A DNA stretch of 36,440 nucleotides from Methanothrix sp. (lineage in GTDB: Archaea > Halobacteriota > Methanosarcinia > Methanotrichales > Methanotrichaceae), in NCBI GenBank assembly GCA_030611205.1, contig JAUWQF010000009.1, positions 1 through 36,440 on the forward strand, given 5' to 3'. The position numbers and the translations under genes were made by a program. Position 1 is the first letter of the stretch. Every line of letters begins with the position of its first letter. The notes beneath the pieces were generated by a model that made no database searches, had not been told where the DNA came from, and was given only the letters and a program-made list of their open reading frames with translations. Shown one piece after another: positions 8,377-17,467 of the stretch.

Positions 8377-8420
8377 ACCTATCGTTGACCTCGGTGAAAT
8401 GACCCTTTCCACATTATACT

Positions 8421-8436
8421 CCTGGTCTGAACCAGG
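8421..8436 (+). terminator. short hairpin between the convergent NifH-like and HicB-like genes
   Basis: CCTGGT-CTGA-ACCAGG forms a 6-bp stem with a 4-base loop, 45 bases after the NifH-like stop and 13 bases before the HicB-like stop. The position between converging genes suits a transcription end, but there is no strong T-run, so the call is tentative. Confidence 0.3.
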
Positions 8437-8448
8437 GTATGGACAATC

Positions 8449-8700
8449 CTAGACACTAACCGGCTCCGTCGATACGTTGATCGTGACGCCGCCTATCGGA
8501 TGGATGGCCCGGCCCATCCTTAGCCTGAGTGCTATCCAGCCTTCAATGCCGCTTTTGAGACTCTTTCGGCACTCTTCCAGAGTCTTGCCTGTAGCCCACA
8601 CGCCCTTAAGCTCCGGCACCTCACTATAGAAAGGCTCTTCGTCATCTATAATCTCATAATGAGCCCGCTCCATGGCTGCCTGGACGTACTCCGCAAACAT
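8449..8700 (-). CDS. HicB-family antitoxin-like protein, orphan
   Basis: The 83-residue protein starting MFAEYVQAAMERAHYEI has the HicB partial RNase H-like pattern: a Tyr-Glu-Ile strand, PFYSEVPELKGVWATGKTLEECRKSL, then EGWIALRLRMG. HicB neutralises the mRNA interferase HicA. ATG 8700 is preferred over GTG 8709 because AGGGTGTG lies just upstream. No HicA gene is visible: only 72 bases separate its stop from the operon end, and upstream lies a decayed ABC fragment. It is either an orphan antitoxin or a regulator. It marks the right-hand border of the AT-rich operon. Confidence 0.7.
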   Translation of the reverse strand: MFAEYVQAAMERAHYEIIDDEEPFYSEVPELKGVWATGKTLEECRKSLKSGIEGWIALRLRMGRAIHPIGGVTINVSTEPVSV

Positions 8701-8736
8701 GACTGGCACACCCTGTTTTTGATGAGATTTATCCTT

Positions 8737-8889
8737 TCCGGCAAAACGACGCTCATCAAGTACATCGACCGGATACTCAAGCCGAAGGAGTCCATCTTCC
8801 TGGACGGAAGGGATGTCGAGGCGATGAGCAGGCAGGATATCGCAAGGTACACATCGGGTACGTCCCTTAGCTTGACATTGTCACAATAA
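8737..8889 (+). pseudogene. remnant of an iron/cobalamin-type ABC transporter ATPase
   Basis: An isolated stretch reads SGKTTLIKYIDRILKPKE, then SIFLDGRDVEAMSRQDIARY, which is Walker A and the following region of FepC/BtuD-type ATPases. The Walker A start is missing, and after DIARY the expected IGYVP continues in another frame (about 8855-8875), so there is a frameshift. The signature and Walker B parts are absent. From 8890 to 9110 I see no gene. Confidence 0.7.
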
Positions 8890-9113
8890 ACATAACTTTT
8901 CATGAATGGGCACCAGTTTCGGAAACGGGATCTGCGTCCCAGAAACCGATCAGCCCCATGCCCCCATATCACACTTAAGACGGTAGTACCGCATTATCTG
9001 TGTCTTCACCCAACGTGCATGATTTAACAACCTATCGGTATTTAGTATGAGCAATTATGTAAAATCAACCCAGTAAAATATTTACAGAATTTAACACTTG
9101 ACCAAGAATCGTG

Positions 9114-9208
9114 TTACAACCAACGATATTGACAGATCATATCGAGCATACTCGCGATGGTGTTGGTTAATACGCATATAAATCTATTTAAATTAGCTAT
9201 ACAACCAA
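9114..9208 (+). promoter_or_regulatory. candidate operator repeats and TATA box upstream of the cobN remnant
   Basis: TACAACCAAC occurs as an exact direct repeat at 9114-9123 and 9199-9208, and its inverse GTTGGTTAAT lies between them at 9161-9170. A TATA-like stretch CATATAAATCTATTTAAATT lies at 9174-9193. The cobN-like frame begins at 9247. The arrangement looks like binding sites for a dimeric regulator at a promoter that may have outlived its gene. Confidence 0.4.
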
Positions 9209-9246
9209 CAGTCAAAGAATAACACCTTATCTAAACGAGGTATGAT

Positions 9247-9833
9247 ATGAGGTTGATATCGATAACCTGGGCGAGCGATGTGGCGCTGCTCGTCGAAGCG
9301 GCCGGAAACCTCGGCGCGGATCTGGTGGCGTGGACCACGGTGGATCTGGAGGTGCCGGAAAAATTGGAGCAGTGCATCGAGTCTCTTGCAGATCCGATCC
9401 TTCTTCATCCCACCCACGAGTTCGAGTGGGGCGAGGTTCTGGGGAGCGCAGACGAGGGCGTGCCTGTGGTGGTATTCGGTCATGATCCCTCTCTTTGGTC
9501 CCTCTCCACCATCCCTCTCCGGGTGGTCTCCAGAGCCAGCGAATATTACGTCCGGGGCGGCTCGGTGTTCTGATCAACCTCCAGTCGATCTTCCACGCCG
9601 GAGACGTGGACAAGTCTCGCCGGGCGTTGGAGGATCTGGGCGTCCCGGTAATCCATCCTCTCATGGTCTACCACTCCCGCGAGGAGGAGTGGCGGGCCGA
9701 TCTTCTCGGCATCAGCAGTGGCGAGGTGGGATGGAGCGTAGCCATGCCCGAGTTCGAGGGGGCGATCGACGCGGTGACCGCAGATGAGGTCCGGGCCTGG
9801 AAGAATAAGATGGCCAAGGTGTTGGACCTGTAG
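9247..9833 (+). pseudogene. cobN: decayed cobN (cobaltochelatase large-subunit family)
   Basis: CobN proteins are normally above 1,200 residues. Here the first frame (9247-9573) matches the CobN N-terminus: MRLISITWASDVALL, ADPILLHPTHEFEW, VPVVVFGHDPSLWSLSTIP. The sequence then jumps to another frame (about 9560-9833) and to a much later part of the family: DKSRRALEDLGVPVIHPLM, EEEWRADLLGISSGEVGWS, VAMPEFEGAID. The ATP and metal insertion core between and after these is missing. An internal deletion plus a frameshift make it non-functional. Archaeal CobN homologues insert metal (Co, Mg or Ni) into tetrapyrroles. With the ABC ATPase remnant upstream, this looks like a ruined tetrapyrrole or cobalamin locus. 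Confidence 0.8.
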
Positions 9834-9855
9834 CCTCGACAGAATATGAAAGGGA

Positions 9856-9914
9856 TGCTTGAGCTTCGTTTATCGAGGTTGGTAGGAGAGAACGATTACC
9901 TCTCTGCTCAAGCA
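9856..9914 (+). other. stem-loop with perfect 9-bp outer arms
   Basis: TGCTTGAGC (9856-9864) pairs perfectly with GCTCAAGCA (9906-9914). An inner stem GAGGT (9875-9879) pairs with ACCTC (9898-9902). It lies between the cobN remnant and the - strand binding-protein gene. It could be a small structured RNA, a terminator or a DNA binding site; no known RNA family is recognised. The remainder of 9834-10062 shows nothing else besides the hairpin at 10021. Confidence 0.35.
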
Positions 9915-10020
9915 CCTTCTTTTGTCGGAAGACTGTGTTCCTCTGTCTTACTGTCCTATGGCGGGCGTGATTCTTTATGAGGTTCCAACAGGCAAAACAC
10001 GCCCTCACGCACCAATACCT

Positions 10021-10036
10021 CTTATTTGGTAATAAG
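10021..10036 (-). terminator. hairpin downstream of the metal-binding protein gene
   Basis: CTTATT-TGGT-AATAAG gives a 6-bp stem, 27 bases past the stop of the - strand binding-protein gene. On the + strand it is followed by CTTTT. It is a weak terminator candidate for either strand. Confidence 0.3.
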
Positions 10037-10062
10037 CTTTTCGATGCAATTACTATCCAGGG

Positions 10063-10854
10063 TCAGATAGCGTTCAGAAGTTGCTCTCCGTTGTATCGCA
10101 TCATATCCTGTAGAGTCTCCGTCTCCTCCACGGCGCCGGGGAAGTTGGTCAGGATCACGTACTCTGCGCCGATCTCCTTTGCCATCTGGACGCCGAGGTC
10201 CACGCCGCTCTGGAGGTTGGCGACCACCAGGGCCACATTCTTCTCTTTGCCGATGTTGATGAGATCGTTCACGTCCTTTACGGAGAGGGTCTCCTCAGAT
10301 CCGTAGGTCTGGGTCAGGTTGAACCCCATCCAGGATACGAAGCCGGACTGCCATTCCATGCATAGGACCTCGATATCGGCCGTGTTCTTTTCCTCGGCCC
10401 TCTGGGCAAGGTCATCTTTTATATATTCTATCTCCTCCACGAACCTTTGGGTTCTCTGGTCGTAGAGATCGGCGTTTACAGGGTCCACCTCCTTCAGCAC
10501 TTCGTCGATCTTCTGGACTTTTTCGACGGCCATCTGTGGGGTGTTCCACGGTCCCGGCAGCTTTACCAACCTCTGGTCATCGCTCACCAGGTTGGCGAGC
10601 CAGGCTTCCATCCCATGCTGGATTATTACGTCTGCCTCCGTTATGTCCTGCAGCTGTGAGGGTTTGAGGTCCCAGTGACCGGGGCAGACGCCCGCGGATA
10701 CTATGGACGTGACCTCGACCTGGTCGCCACCAACCTGACTGGCCAGGTCTCCCAGGACGGTGGTGGTGGCCACGATCTTGAGGGGATCTTCTCCTGCGGC
10801 AGAAGGAGCTAGCAGAACTGCCACAAACATCAATGCCCATATTACTTTATTCAT
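10063..10854 (-). CDS. metal ABC transporter substrate-binding protein (ZnuA/TroA cluster A-I)
   Basis: The 263-residue protein begins with a signal peptide (VIWALMFVAVLLAPSAAG) followed by LKIVATTTVLGDLASQVGGD, the standard opening of cluster A-I zinc/manganese/iron binding proteins. Canonical ligands are changed: the first His motif is GVCPGHWDLKPS (Cys57, His60), the second is HGMEAWL (His80), and where a third His motif is usual it reads CMEWQSGF (Cys165, Glu167). The bound metal may therefore differ from zinc. ATG 10854 has AGGTGA at 10859-10864 on its strand. The ATPase and permease partners lie divergently at 11794-13344. The protein should sit outside the membrane, probably anchored or in the pseudoperiplasm. 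Confidence 0.88.
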   Translation of the reverse strand: MNKVIWALMFVAVLLAPSAAGEDPLKIVATTTVLGDLASQVGGDQVEVTSIVSAGVCPGHWDLKPSQLQDITEADVIIQHGMEAWLANLVSDDQRLVKLPGPWNTPQMAVEKVQKIDEVLKEVDPVNADLYDQRTQRFVEEIEYIKDDLAQRAEEKNTADIEVLCMEWQSGFVSWMGFNLTQTYGSEETLSVKDVNDLINIGKEKNVALVVANLQSGVDLGVQMAKEIGAEYVILTNFPGAVEETETLQDMMRYNGEQLLNAI

Positions 10855-10884
10855 ACTTTCACCTATTTGAAGATCTCAGATTAA

Positions 10885-10894
10885 CATATATAAG
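10885..10894 (-). promoter_or_regulatory. TATA box of the binding-protein gene
   Basis: On the - strand CTTATATATG lies about 31-40 bases before the ATG at 10854, suitable for an archaeal TATA element with a very short leader. The rest of 10895-11286 is AT-rich and without a supported gene; a pyrimidine-rich CTCACT-type tract lies at about 10938-10980. Confidence 0.4.
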
Positions 10895-11286
10895 AATTAT
10901 GGTAACACGGCCGTCGGAGGGAAACCTGTCATATCCATCCTCTTACTCTTACTCTCACTCACTCACACTCTATCTATATCTTGGCAACTATATGGGGATT
11001 CTTGCCACTGGGATTGTAAAAGAAAAACACGACGTCATAATTATGGCCTATATCGTCCTGAAAGAGGTTTCCGGATACTACATCGATCCTGTCAGCATCA
11101 AATTTTTCACATCTTCATAAGTCATAATAATCCTCTAAAATACCATCGTGGTTCGGTAGATAATATTTTGATATTTTTTCACACTAAATGTTAATCACAT
11201 GTTTATAGCTATCCTTGGTCGTGTAGTTGATTTGCACTATCAAGTTCTCGACAAGATCTGATTTTTGAAAAGCTAATAGCGGCAAT

Positions 11287-11297
11287 CTTAAATATTG
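11287..11297 (+). promoter_or_regulatory. candidate TATA box of the FmdE-ABC operon
   Basis: CTTAAATATTG lies about 65 bases upstream of the FmdE-domain start. It would give a transcript starting near 11320 with a short leader containing the GGTGGT ribosome-binding site at 11345-11350. Confidence 0.35.
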
Positions 11298-11360
11298 AGT
11301 ATACTAATTGGTAATTTCATAAGATAATTTACGAATATTTCCCTGGTGGTAAGGTTGCAG

Positions 11361-11786
11361 ATGAATAGCATCGATCCCCATAACGTCTCCCTCGAGGGTA
11401 TAATCGAACGGGGTACCGAGTTCCACGGCCATCTGGGTCCTTTCCTGGTCCTGGGGATCAGGATGGGGTTGCTGGCGCTCAAGGACCTCAACTCTTCGGG
11501 ACATAAGGACATAGAAGTCCGGGTGAAGGCCGGAACGACCCCTCCGCTCTCCTGTCTGGTGGACGGGATCCAGATATCCACAGGGTGCACCATGGGCAAA
11601 GGGAACATCTCTACAGAACCGTTGGGTCTGGCCGAGGCCACTTTTGCCGCCAATGGCGGGAGCGTGACCCTTCGTGTCAGAGATGCTGTCCTGGAAGAGA
11701 TAGAGTCATCCGCCTACACTTCCCTGGAGGAGTTCGCCTGGAATATCTCCGAAAGGCTTGACGAAGATCTCTTCGAACGGCTATGA
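11361..11786 (+). CDS. FmdE-domain protein, first gene of a metal transporter operon
   Basis: The 141-residue protein is an FmdE domain: FHGHLGPFLVLGIRMG near residue 21, and AGTTPPLSCLVDGIQISTGCTMGKGN in the middle, with the Cys/Gly pattern that binds metal in this family. The zinc-ribbon tail found in formylmethanofuran dehydrogenase subunit E is missing, so only the core domain is present. ATG 11361 is preferred over GTG 11346 because GGTGGT lies 10 bases before it. The ATPase gene begins 7 bases after its stop. The linkage suggests metal handling, such as a chaperone or sensor working with the transporter, and not necessarily methanogenesis. That is inference from context. Confidence 0.85.
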   Translation: MNSIDPHNVSLEGIIERGTEFHGHLGPFLVLGIRMGLLALKDLNSSGHKDIEVRVKAGTTPPLSCLVDGIQISTGCTMGKGNISTEPLGLAEATFAANGGSVTLRVRDAVLEEIESSAYTSLEEFAWNISERLDEDLFERL

Positions 11787-11793
11787 GGCGTCC

Positions 11794-12528
11794 ATGAGGC
11801 CCGTTATCGAGATGCTGGGCGTGGACACCGTCTACGAAGGCGAGAAGAACGCCACCCTGAAGGGGGTGGACCTGAGGATATGGCCCGGCGATTTGGTCTG
11901 TGTTCTGGGTCCTAACGGCGCAGGGAAGACCACCCTTCTTGAGACCATAAACGGGATCTTGCCCTATAAGATGGGCCGGGTGACGGTCCTGGACGAAGAC
12001 GTCTGTACCAGGGGTCCGAAGGTGAGGCGCCAGGTGGGATACATGCTCCAGGAGCATACCTTTCCCGAGTCCACGCCGTATCTGGTCAAGGACGTGATCA
12101 TCATGGGTCGGTTCGGGAGGATAGGATTGTTCAGGAGGCCAAACGAGACCGACTGGAACGCTGCCAGGAGGGCGGCGGAGTACATGGAGATCTTTCATCT
12201 CTGGGACCGCCCCATAGGCAAGCTTTCCGGAGGCCAGGTGCAGAAGGTCCTTTTGGCCCGGACCCTGGCCAAGGAGCCGCGAATCCTCTTGATGGACGAG
12301 CCCTACTCCAACCTGGATTACAGGGCTACGGAGGAGATCTCCTCCAAGATCTGCGAGCTTCACCGGACCCGAAACTTGACCACCCTCATGGTGATCCACG
12401 AGCTGAACCATATCCCGCCTGACTGCAACCGGATCGTCTTGCTCAAAGACGGAAAGATCCTGGGAGACGCCCCGCCCCAGAAGATGTTGTCCTCCTCTCT
12501 TTTCAGGCACGCCTTCTCCGAAGGATAA
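11794..12528 (+). CDS. metal ABC transporter ATPase (ZnuC-like)
   Basis: The 244-residue ATPase has Walker A GPNGAGKTT (39-47), Q-loop MLQEH, signature KLSGGQVQKVLLARTLA, Walker B ILLMDEPYSNLD and the switch His in MVIHELN. It matches the ATPases of cluster A-I metal importers. The start MRPVIEMLGV at 11794 lies just after the FmdE-domain stop; a longer frame to 11758 would overlap that gene without a good start codon. The permease gene follows 3 bases after its stop. It should energise uptake of a divalent metal captured by the protein encoded at 10063-10854. Confidence 0.92.
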   Translation: MRPVIEMLGVDTVYEGEKNATLKGVDLRIWPGDLVCVLGPNGAGKTTLLETINGILPYKMGRVTVLDEDVCTRGPKVRRQVGYMLQEHTFPESTPYLVKDVIIMGRFGRIGLFRRPNETDWNAARRAAEYMEIFHLWDRPIGKLSGGQVQKVLLARTLAKEPRILLMDEPYSNLDYRATEEISSKICELHRTRNLTTLMVIHELNHIPPDCNRIVLLKDGKILGDAPPQKMLSSSLFRHAFSEG

Positions 12529-12531
12529 TTC

Positions 12532-13344
12532 ATGATAGAGCTGCCCGCACACATATTTCTGAACACTATCCTGGGCGCGTCTCTGGCTGCCCTGGTCTGC
12601 TCTCTGATAGGCGTCTTCATAGTACGCATGAACCTATCTTCCATGGGGTTCTGCATGTCCCACGCAGCCTTCGCCGGTGTTGCCCTGGGTCTGGCCATAT
12701 CCAGAGACCCTCTTCTCATGGCTCTGGGGATGTCCACCCTGGTGGCACTGATACTGGGACCGGTGGCGGAGCGGGCCAGGTTGCAGGCGGACATAATCCT
12801 GGGAACCATGTTCTCCTTGACCATGGCCCTGGGGCTGTTCTTCTTGAGCATAATCCCCGGGTCGGCCATGAGCAGCACGGCTCTCTCCATACTCTGGGGT
12901 AGCGTTCTGGGCATCACCGACTCCGACCTGATGAGGCTGGGTGGGCTGAGCGTCTTTCTGATCGGAGTGATTGGTCTCTTCTACAAGGAGTTTCTGGCCA
13001 TAATGCTGGACCGGAAGCTGGCCGAAGAGTCTGGAATCAACACCAGGCCCTTCTATTATGCCATCTTGTTTCTATGCGGGATCACGGTCTCGGTCTCCTT
13101 GAAGCTGATAGGAGGCCTCCTCATCTTCGCCCTGATGGTGAACCCGGTCTCTTCAGCCTACCAGTTCTCCCACAACATGAAGAACATAATATTTCTCGCG
13201 CCCCTCTTTGGGCTGGCTTCCAGCGTCACCGGGATCATATTCTCCTTCCAGTGGGACGTGCCTCTGGGCAGCTCTATCGTGATAATGAGCGTGGCCTTGT
13301 TTCTGATATCCATTGTCCTATCGCCCAAGAGGAGGAGGGGGTAA
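12532..13344 (+). CDS. metal ABC transporter permease (ZnuB/TroC-like)
   Basis: The 270-residue membrane protein has about eight hydrophobic helices and the ABC-3 family pattern: LVCSLIGVFIVRMNLSSMG, FCMSHAAFAGVALGL, then late in the protein SVSLKLIGGLLIFALMVNP, the conserved coupling region. It completes the importer with the adjacent ATPase and the divergent binding protein. The start lies 3 bases after the ATPase stop, with AAGGA inside the ATPase end acting as ribosome-binding site. The C-terminus ends in a basic stretch (SPKRRRG) on the cytoplasmic side. Confidence 0.92.
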   Translation: MIELPAHIFLNTILGASLAALVCSLIGVFIVRMNLSSMGFCMSHAAFAGVALGLAISRDPLLMALGMSTLVALILGPVAERARLQADIILGTMFSLTMALGLFFLSIIPGSAMSSTALSILWGSVLGITDSDLMRLGGLSVFLIGVIGLFYKEFLAIMLDRKLAEESGINTRPFYYAILFLCGITVSVSLKLIGGLLIFALMVNPVSSAYQFSHNMKNIIFLAPLFGLASSVTGIIFSFQWDVPLGSSIVIMSVALFLISIVLSPKRRRG

Positions 13345-13441
13345 AGGTGGCGATCTGTTTGGAGACTGGACATTCCGCCTCAACGGCATCAAAGCTCAGC
13401 ATTTTTGTAAAAGAAAACGATAGCAATAGGGTCACTGGATG

Positions 13442-13451
13442 GTTATTTAAA
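13442..13451 (+). promoter_or_regulatory. candidate TATA box for the antiporter operon
   Basis: GTTATTTAAA lies in the 214-base gap between the permease and the KhtT-like gene, about 110 bases before the start at 13559, which has its own GGGGGT ribosome-binding site. No gene is seen in the gap. Confidence 0.35.
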
Positions 13452-13558
13452 CACACAGAATAGGTAGTTTAACTGAGAATCTGGAGAACATGGGCGGTGA
13501 AGGTCCCATATGAAAGGATGCAAATCCTAGTATAAACGTAACAGATGGGGGTAACATC

Positions 13559-14041
13559 ATGCGAATCACTGAGCTTCCCGATATAGGCACGAAGTATGAA
13601 CTAGAAAGTTCAGAAGGGGATAAAGTAGCGGTTATATTTCTGACGACCGGCGAGATAGAGTTATACGTCTTAGAAGCAGGTGCTGAGACGCCTTCAGTTA
13701 CAAGGCTGACCCCGGAAGAAGCACGACGTGTCGGAGGTGTTCTGACCGGAACGGTGCTTACAATAGAGCGTGAAGACGTCGAGGTCACATTACCTGAAAT
13801 TTCGGACCGTAAAATAAACATCCATGTATATCCGGTAACAGAGGGTATGATAGGAAAGAGCATCGCGGATTTGGCGATCAGGAAGAGAACAGGCGTTACG
13901 ATAACCGCAATTTCGAGAAGGGGAGAGAGCATCATCAGCCCGCCAGCGGAAACGGTGTTTGAAGCAGGGGACATGATAGTGGCGATAGGTGAGCATGAGC
14001 AAATGAAAGCATGTGAGCGGGAGGTTTTCGGATCTAAATGA
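13559..14041 (+). CDS. KhtT-like regulatory subunit of a K+/H+ antiporter (TrkA-C domain)
   Basis: The 160-residue protein starts MRITELPDIGTKYELESSEG, the usual opening of KhtT/AmhM proteins. It continues with RLTPEEARRVGGVLTG and a C-terminal TrkA-C (RCK_C) domain from about 78: IGKSIADLAIRKRTGVTITAI, then FEAGDMIVAIGEHEQMKA. In bacteria KhtT gates its partner exchanger in response to pH and ligands such as c-di-AMP. It overlaps the exchanger gene as ATGA, so the two are translated together. The protein is soluble and would bind the cytoplasmic face of the channel-like exchanger. Ligand specificity is not visible from sequence. Confidence 0.85.
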   Translation: MRITELPDIGTKYELESSEGDKVAVIFLTTGEIELYVLEAGAETPSVTRLTPEEARRVGGVLTGTVLTIEREDVEVTLPEISDRKINIHVYPVTEGMIGKSIADLAIRKRTGVTITAISRRGESIISPPAETVFEAGDMIVAIGEHEQMKACEREVFGSK

Positions 14042-15225
14042 CTTTTCTGCTGGATTTGGCTATTGTAACGATCTCTTGCCTAGTTCTCGGACTGGTATCG
14101 AAACATCTGAGGCAAACCGCGATCCCGGTATATATAATCGCAGGAATATTCCTGGGTAAGAGCGGCTTCGATCTAATAACCTCATACGATTTCGTCGAGT
14201 GGCTGGGTAAAATCGGTGTAATCTTTCTATTATTCTACATAGGGCATGAGTTCCACTACAAAGGCTTAAAAGAGCATGGGAGGTTATTGGCAGGTTGCAC
14301 CGACTTCATAGTGAATTTCTTTGCAGGTTTTTCGCTGGGACTATTAATTGGCTTAACCCTGATAGAGGCGTTCATACTCGCATCAGCAGTTTACATCAGC
14401 AGTTCTGCAATAGTCATAACCACATTGATAGAGAACAAAAGGCTGATTCACCCAGAGGCTGAGACTGTTGTCTGGCTGATGGTCTTCGAGGACATTATAT
14501 TGGTGATTCTGCTCGTGGTGCTGACTTCCATTATGGTCGGCAACTCCTCCGCGATTCCCATTTCCTTGGCAACGGCTTTGCTGTTCATTGTACTCCTCCT
14601 GGCTATAATCGGAAGGCTAAGCAACTTCATATCGCCTCTTTTTGAGCGTGATGATGAAATACCTATACTGCTTACTTTTGCACTCATATTTGGATTTTCG
14701 GCAATTGCACATCACCTGGGCGTTTCTGTGGAACTTGTTGCATTTTTCCTCGGCTCAGCACTATCCGGAGTCGAGTCCTTCAAGCGGCCCTTCGGTGCCA
14801 TTATCACATTTAAGGACTTATTCCTCACCATCTTCTTCTTCTCCTTCGGCATGATGTTACCGATCGAACTTTCAGGGTTACCCTCAGCAAATTTTGTCAT
14901 CGCCCTCCTTACCCTCATAACTCTGTCCATATTAGGAAAGTTCGTCAGTGGCGCAATTATTGGGATGCGTGTGCATGACTCGCTTGAAAAAGGGTTGATA
15001 ATTGGAGCATATACAACGCCAAGAGGTGAGTTTTCGATCGTGCTGCTGGCTGTTGCAATCGGAACCGGGGTGGGCGTTTCAGAGTTATTATCTTCGCTCG
15101 TCATTGCTTATGTAATTATTCTTTCGCTCATTGGTTCGAGCATCGCCAGATACGGCGACAAAATTGGCAAAGCAATGGCAGGTGGCATTAATAAATTGAC
15201 AACTCAGGCTCATCGGTATCGGTGA
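14038..15225 (+). CDS. CPA2-type K+/H+ antiporter (KhtU/KefB-like) membrane subunit
   Basis: The 395-residue protein has about 12 hydrophobic segments and CPA2 hallmarks: AGIFLGKSGFDLI near the start, LIEAFILASAVYISSSAIVI around 108-127, and ISLATALLFIVLLLAIIGRL. It ends soon after the last helix without the TrkA-N domain of KefB/KefC, which fits the separate regulatory gene upstream. It should expel potassium in exchange for protons across the cytoplasmic membrane. It begins inside the preceding stop codon (ATGA). A Na+ rather than K+ substrate cannot be excluded. Confidence 0.88.
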   Translation: MTFLLDLAIVTISCLVLGLVSKHLRQTAIPVYIIAGIFLGKSGFDLITSYDFVEWLGKIGVIFLLFYIGHEFHYKGLKEHGRLLAGCTDFIVNFFAGFSLGLLIGLTLIEAFILASAVYISSSAIVITTLIENKRLIHPEAETVVWLMVFEDIILVILLVVLTSIMVGNSSAIPISLATALLFIVLLLAIIGRLSNFISPLFERDDEIPILLTFALIFGFSAIAHHLGVSVELVAFFLGSALSGVESFKRPFGAIITFKDLFLTIFFFSFGMMLPIELSGLPSANFVIALLTLITLSILGKFVSGAIIGMRVHDSLEKGLIIGAYTTPRGEFSIVLLAVAIGTGVGVSELLSSLVIAYVIILSLIGSSIARYGDKIGKAMAGGINKLTTQAHRYR

Positions 15226-15404
15226 CGTGAAATTTGAGTAGCTATGATACGGCACGAATTTAGAGGGGCAAAGAGTAGCTTATGTAAACTTATTCGTAAC
15301 TATTCAGCCGACCATCGTCAACCCGCATAAATGTAACTGATCTGGAATGCTCCAACCAGAACAATACACCAAGAAAATGTTCGCTTATGCTCACATTTAC
15401 TTGA

Positions 15405-15429
15405 GCACATAAAGTTATACTTTATGTAC
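15405..15429 (+). promoter_or_regulatory. 25-bp dyad, copy 1 (upstream of gyrB)
   Basis: The site reads GCACATAAA-GTTATAC-TTTATGTAC, near-perfect 9-bp arms around a 7-base spacer. The 12 bases before it (ACATTTACTTGA) match copy 2 exactly, so 34 of 37 bases agree between 15393-15429 and 20219-20255. It lies 124 bases before the gyrB start and upstream of the likely TATA box, suggesting a regulator-binding site. Confidence 0.6.
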
Positions 15430-15492
15430 TATAAAAATACAATGGTTGTGCACTTCGAGGGTGCCGTTTACCGGTTCTGGTGAGCGAAACTA

Positions 15493-15503
15493 CTATATAT
15501 AAT
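15493..15503 (+). promoter_or_regulatory. gyrB TATA box
   Basis: CTATATATAAT lies about 50 bases before the gyrB TTG start. AGGAGGT at 15537-15543 is the ribosome-binding site that decides the TTG start at 15554. The rest of 15226-15553 holds the dyad element and no gene. Confidence 0.5.
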
Positions 15504-15538
15504 AGGATAATTTGATTAGAAGTTATTTATGTTATTAG

Positions 15539-17455
<1,917 letters not shown>

Positions 17456-17467
17456 GGTAAGAATACG

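Noticed and set aside
10833-11120. 95-codon + strand frame
   Set aside because: It runs through the promoter of the - strand binding-protein gene and a low-complexity tract; no family features.
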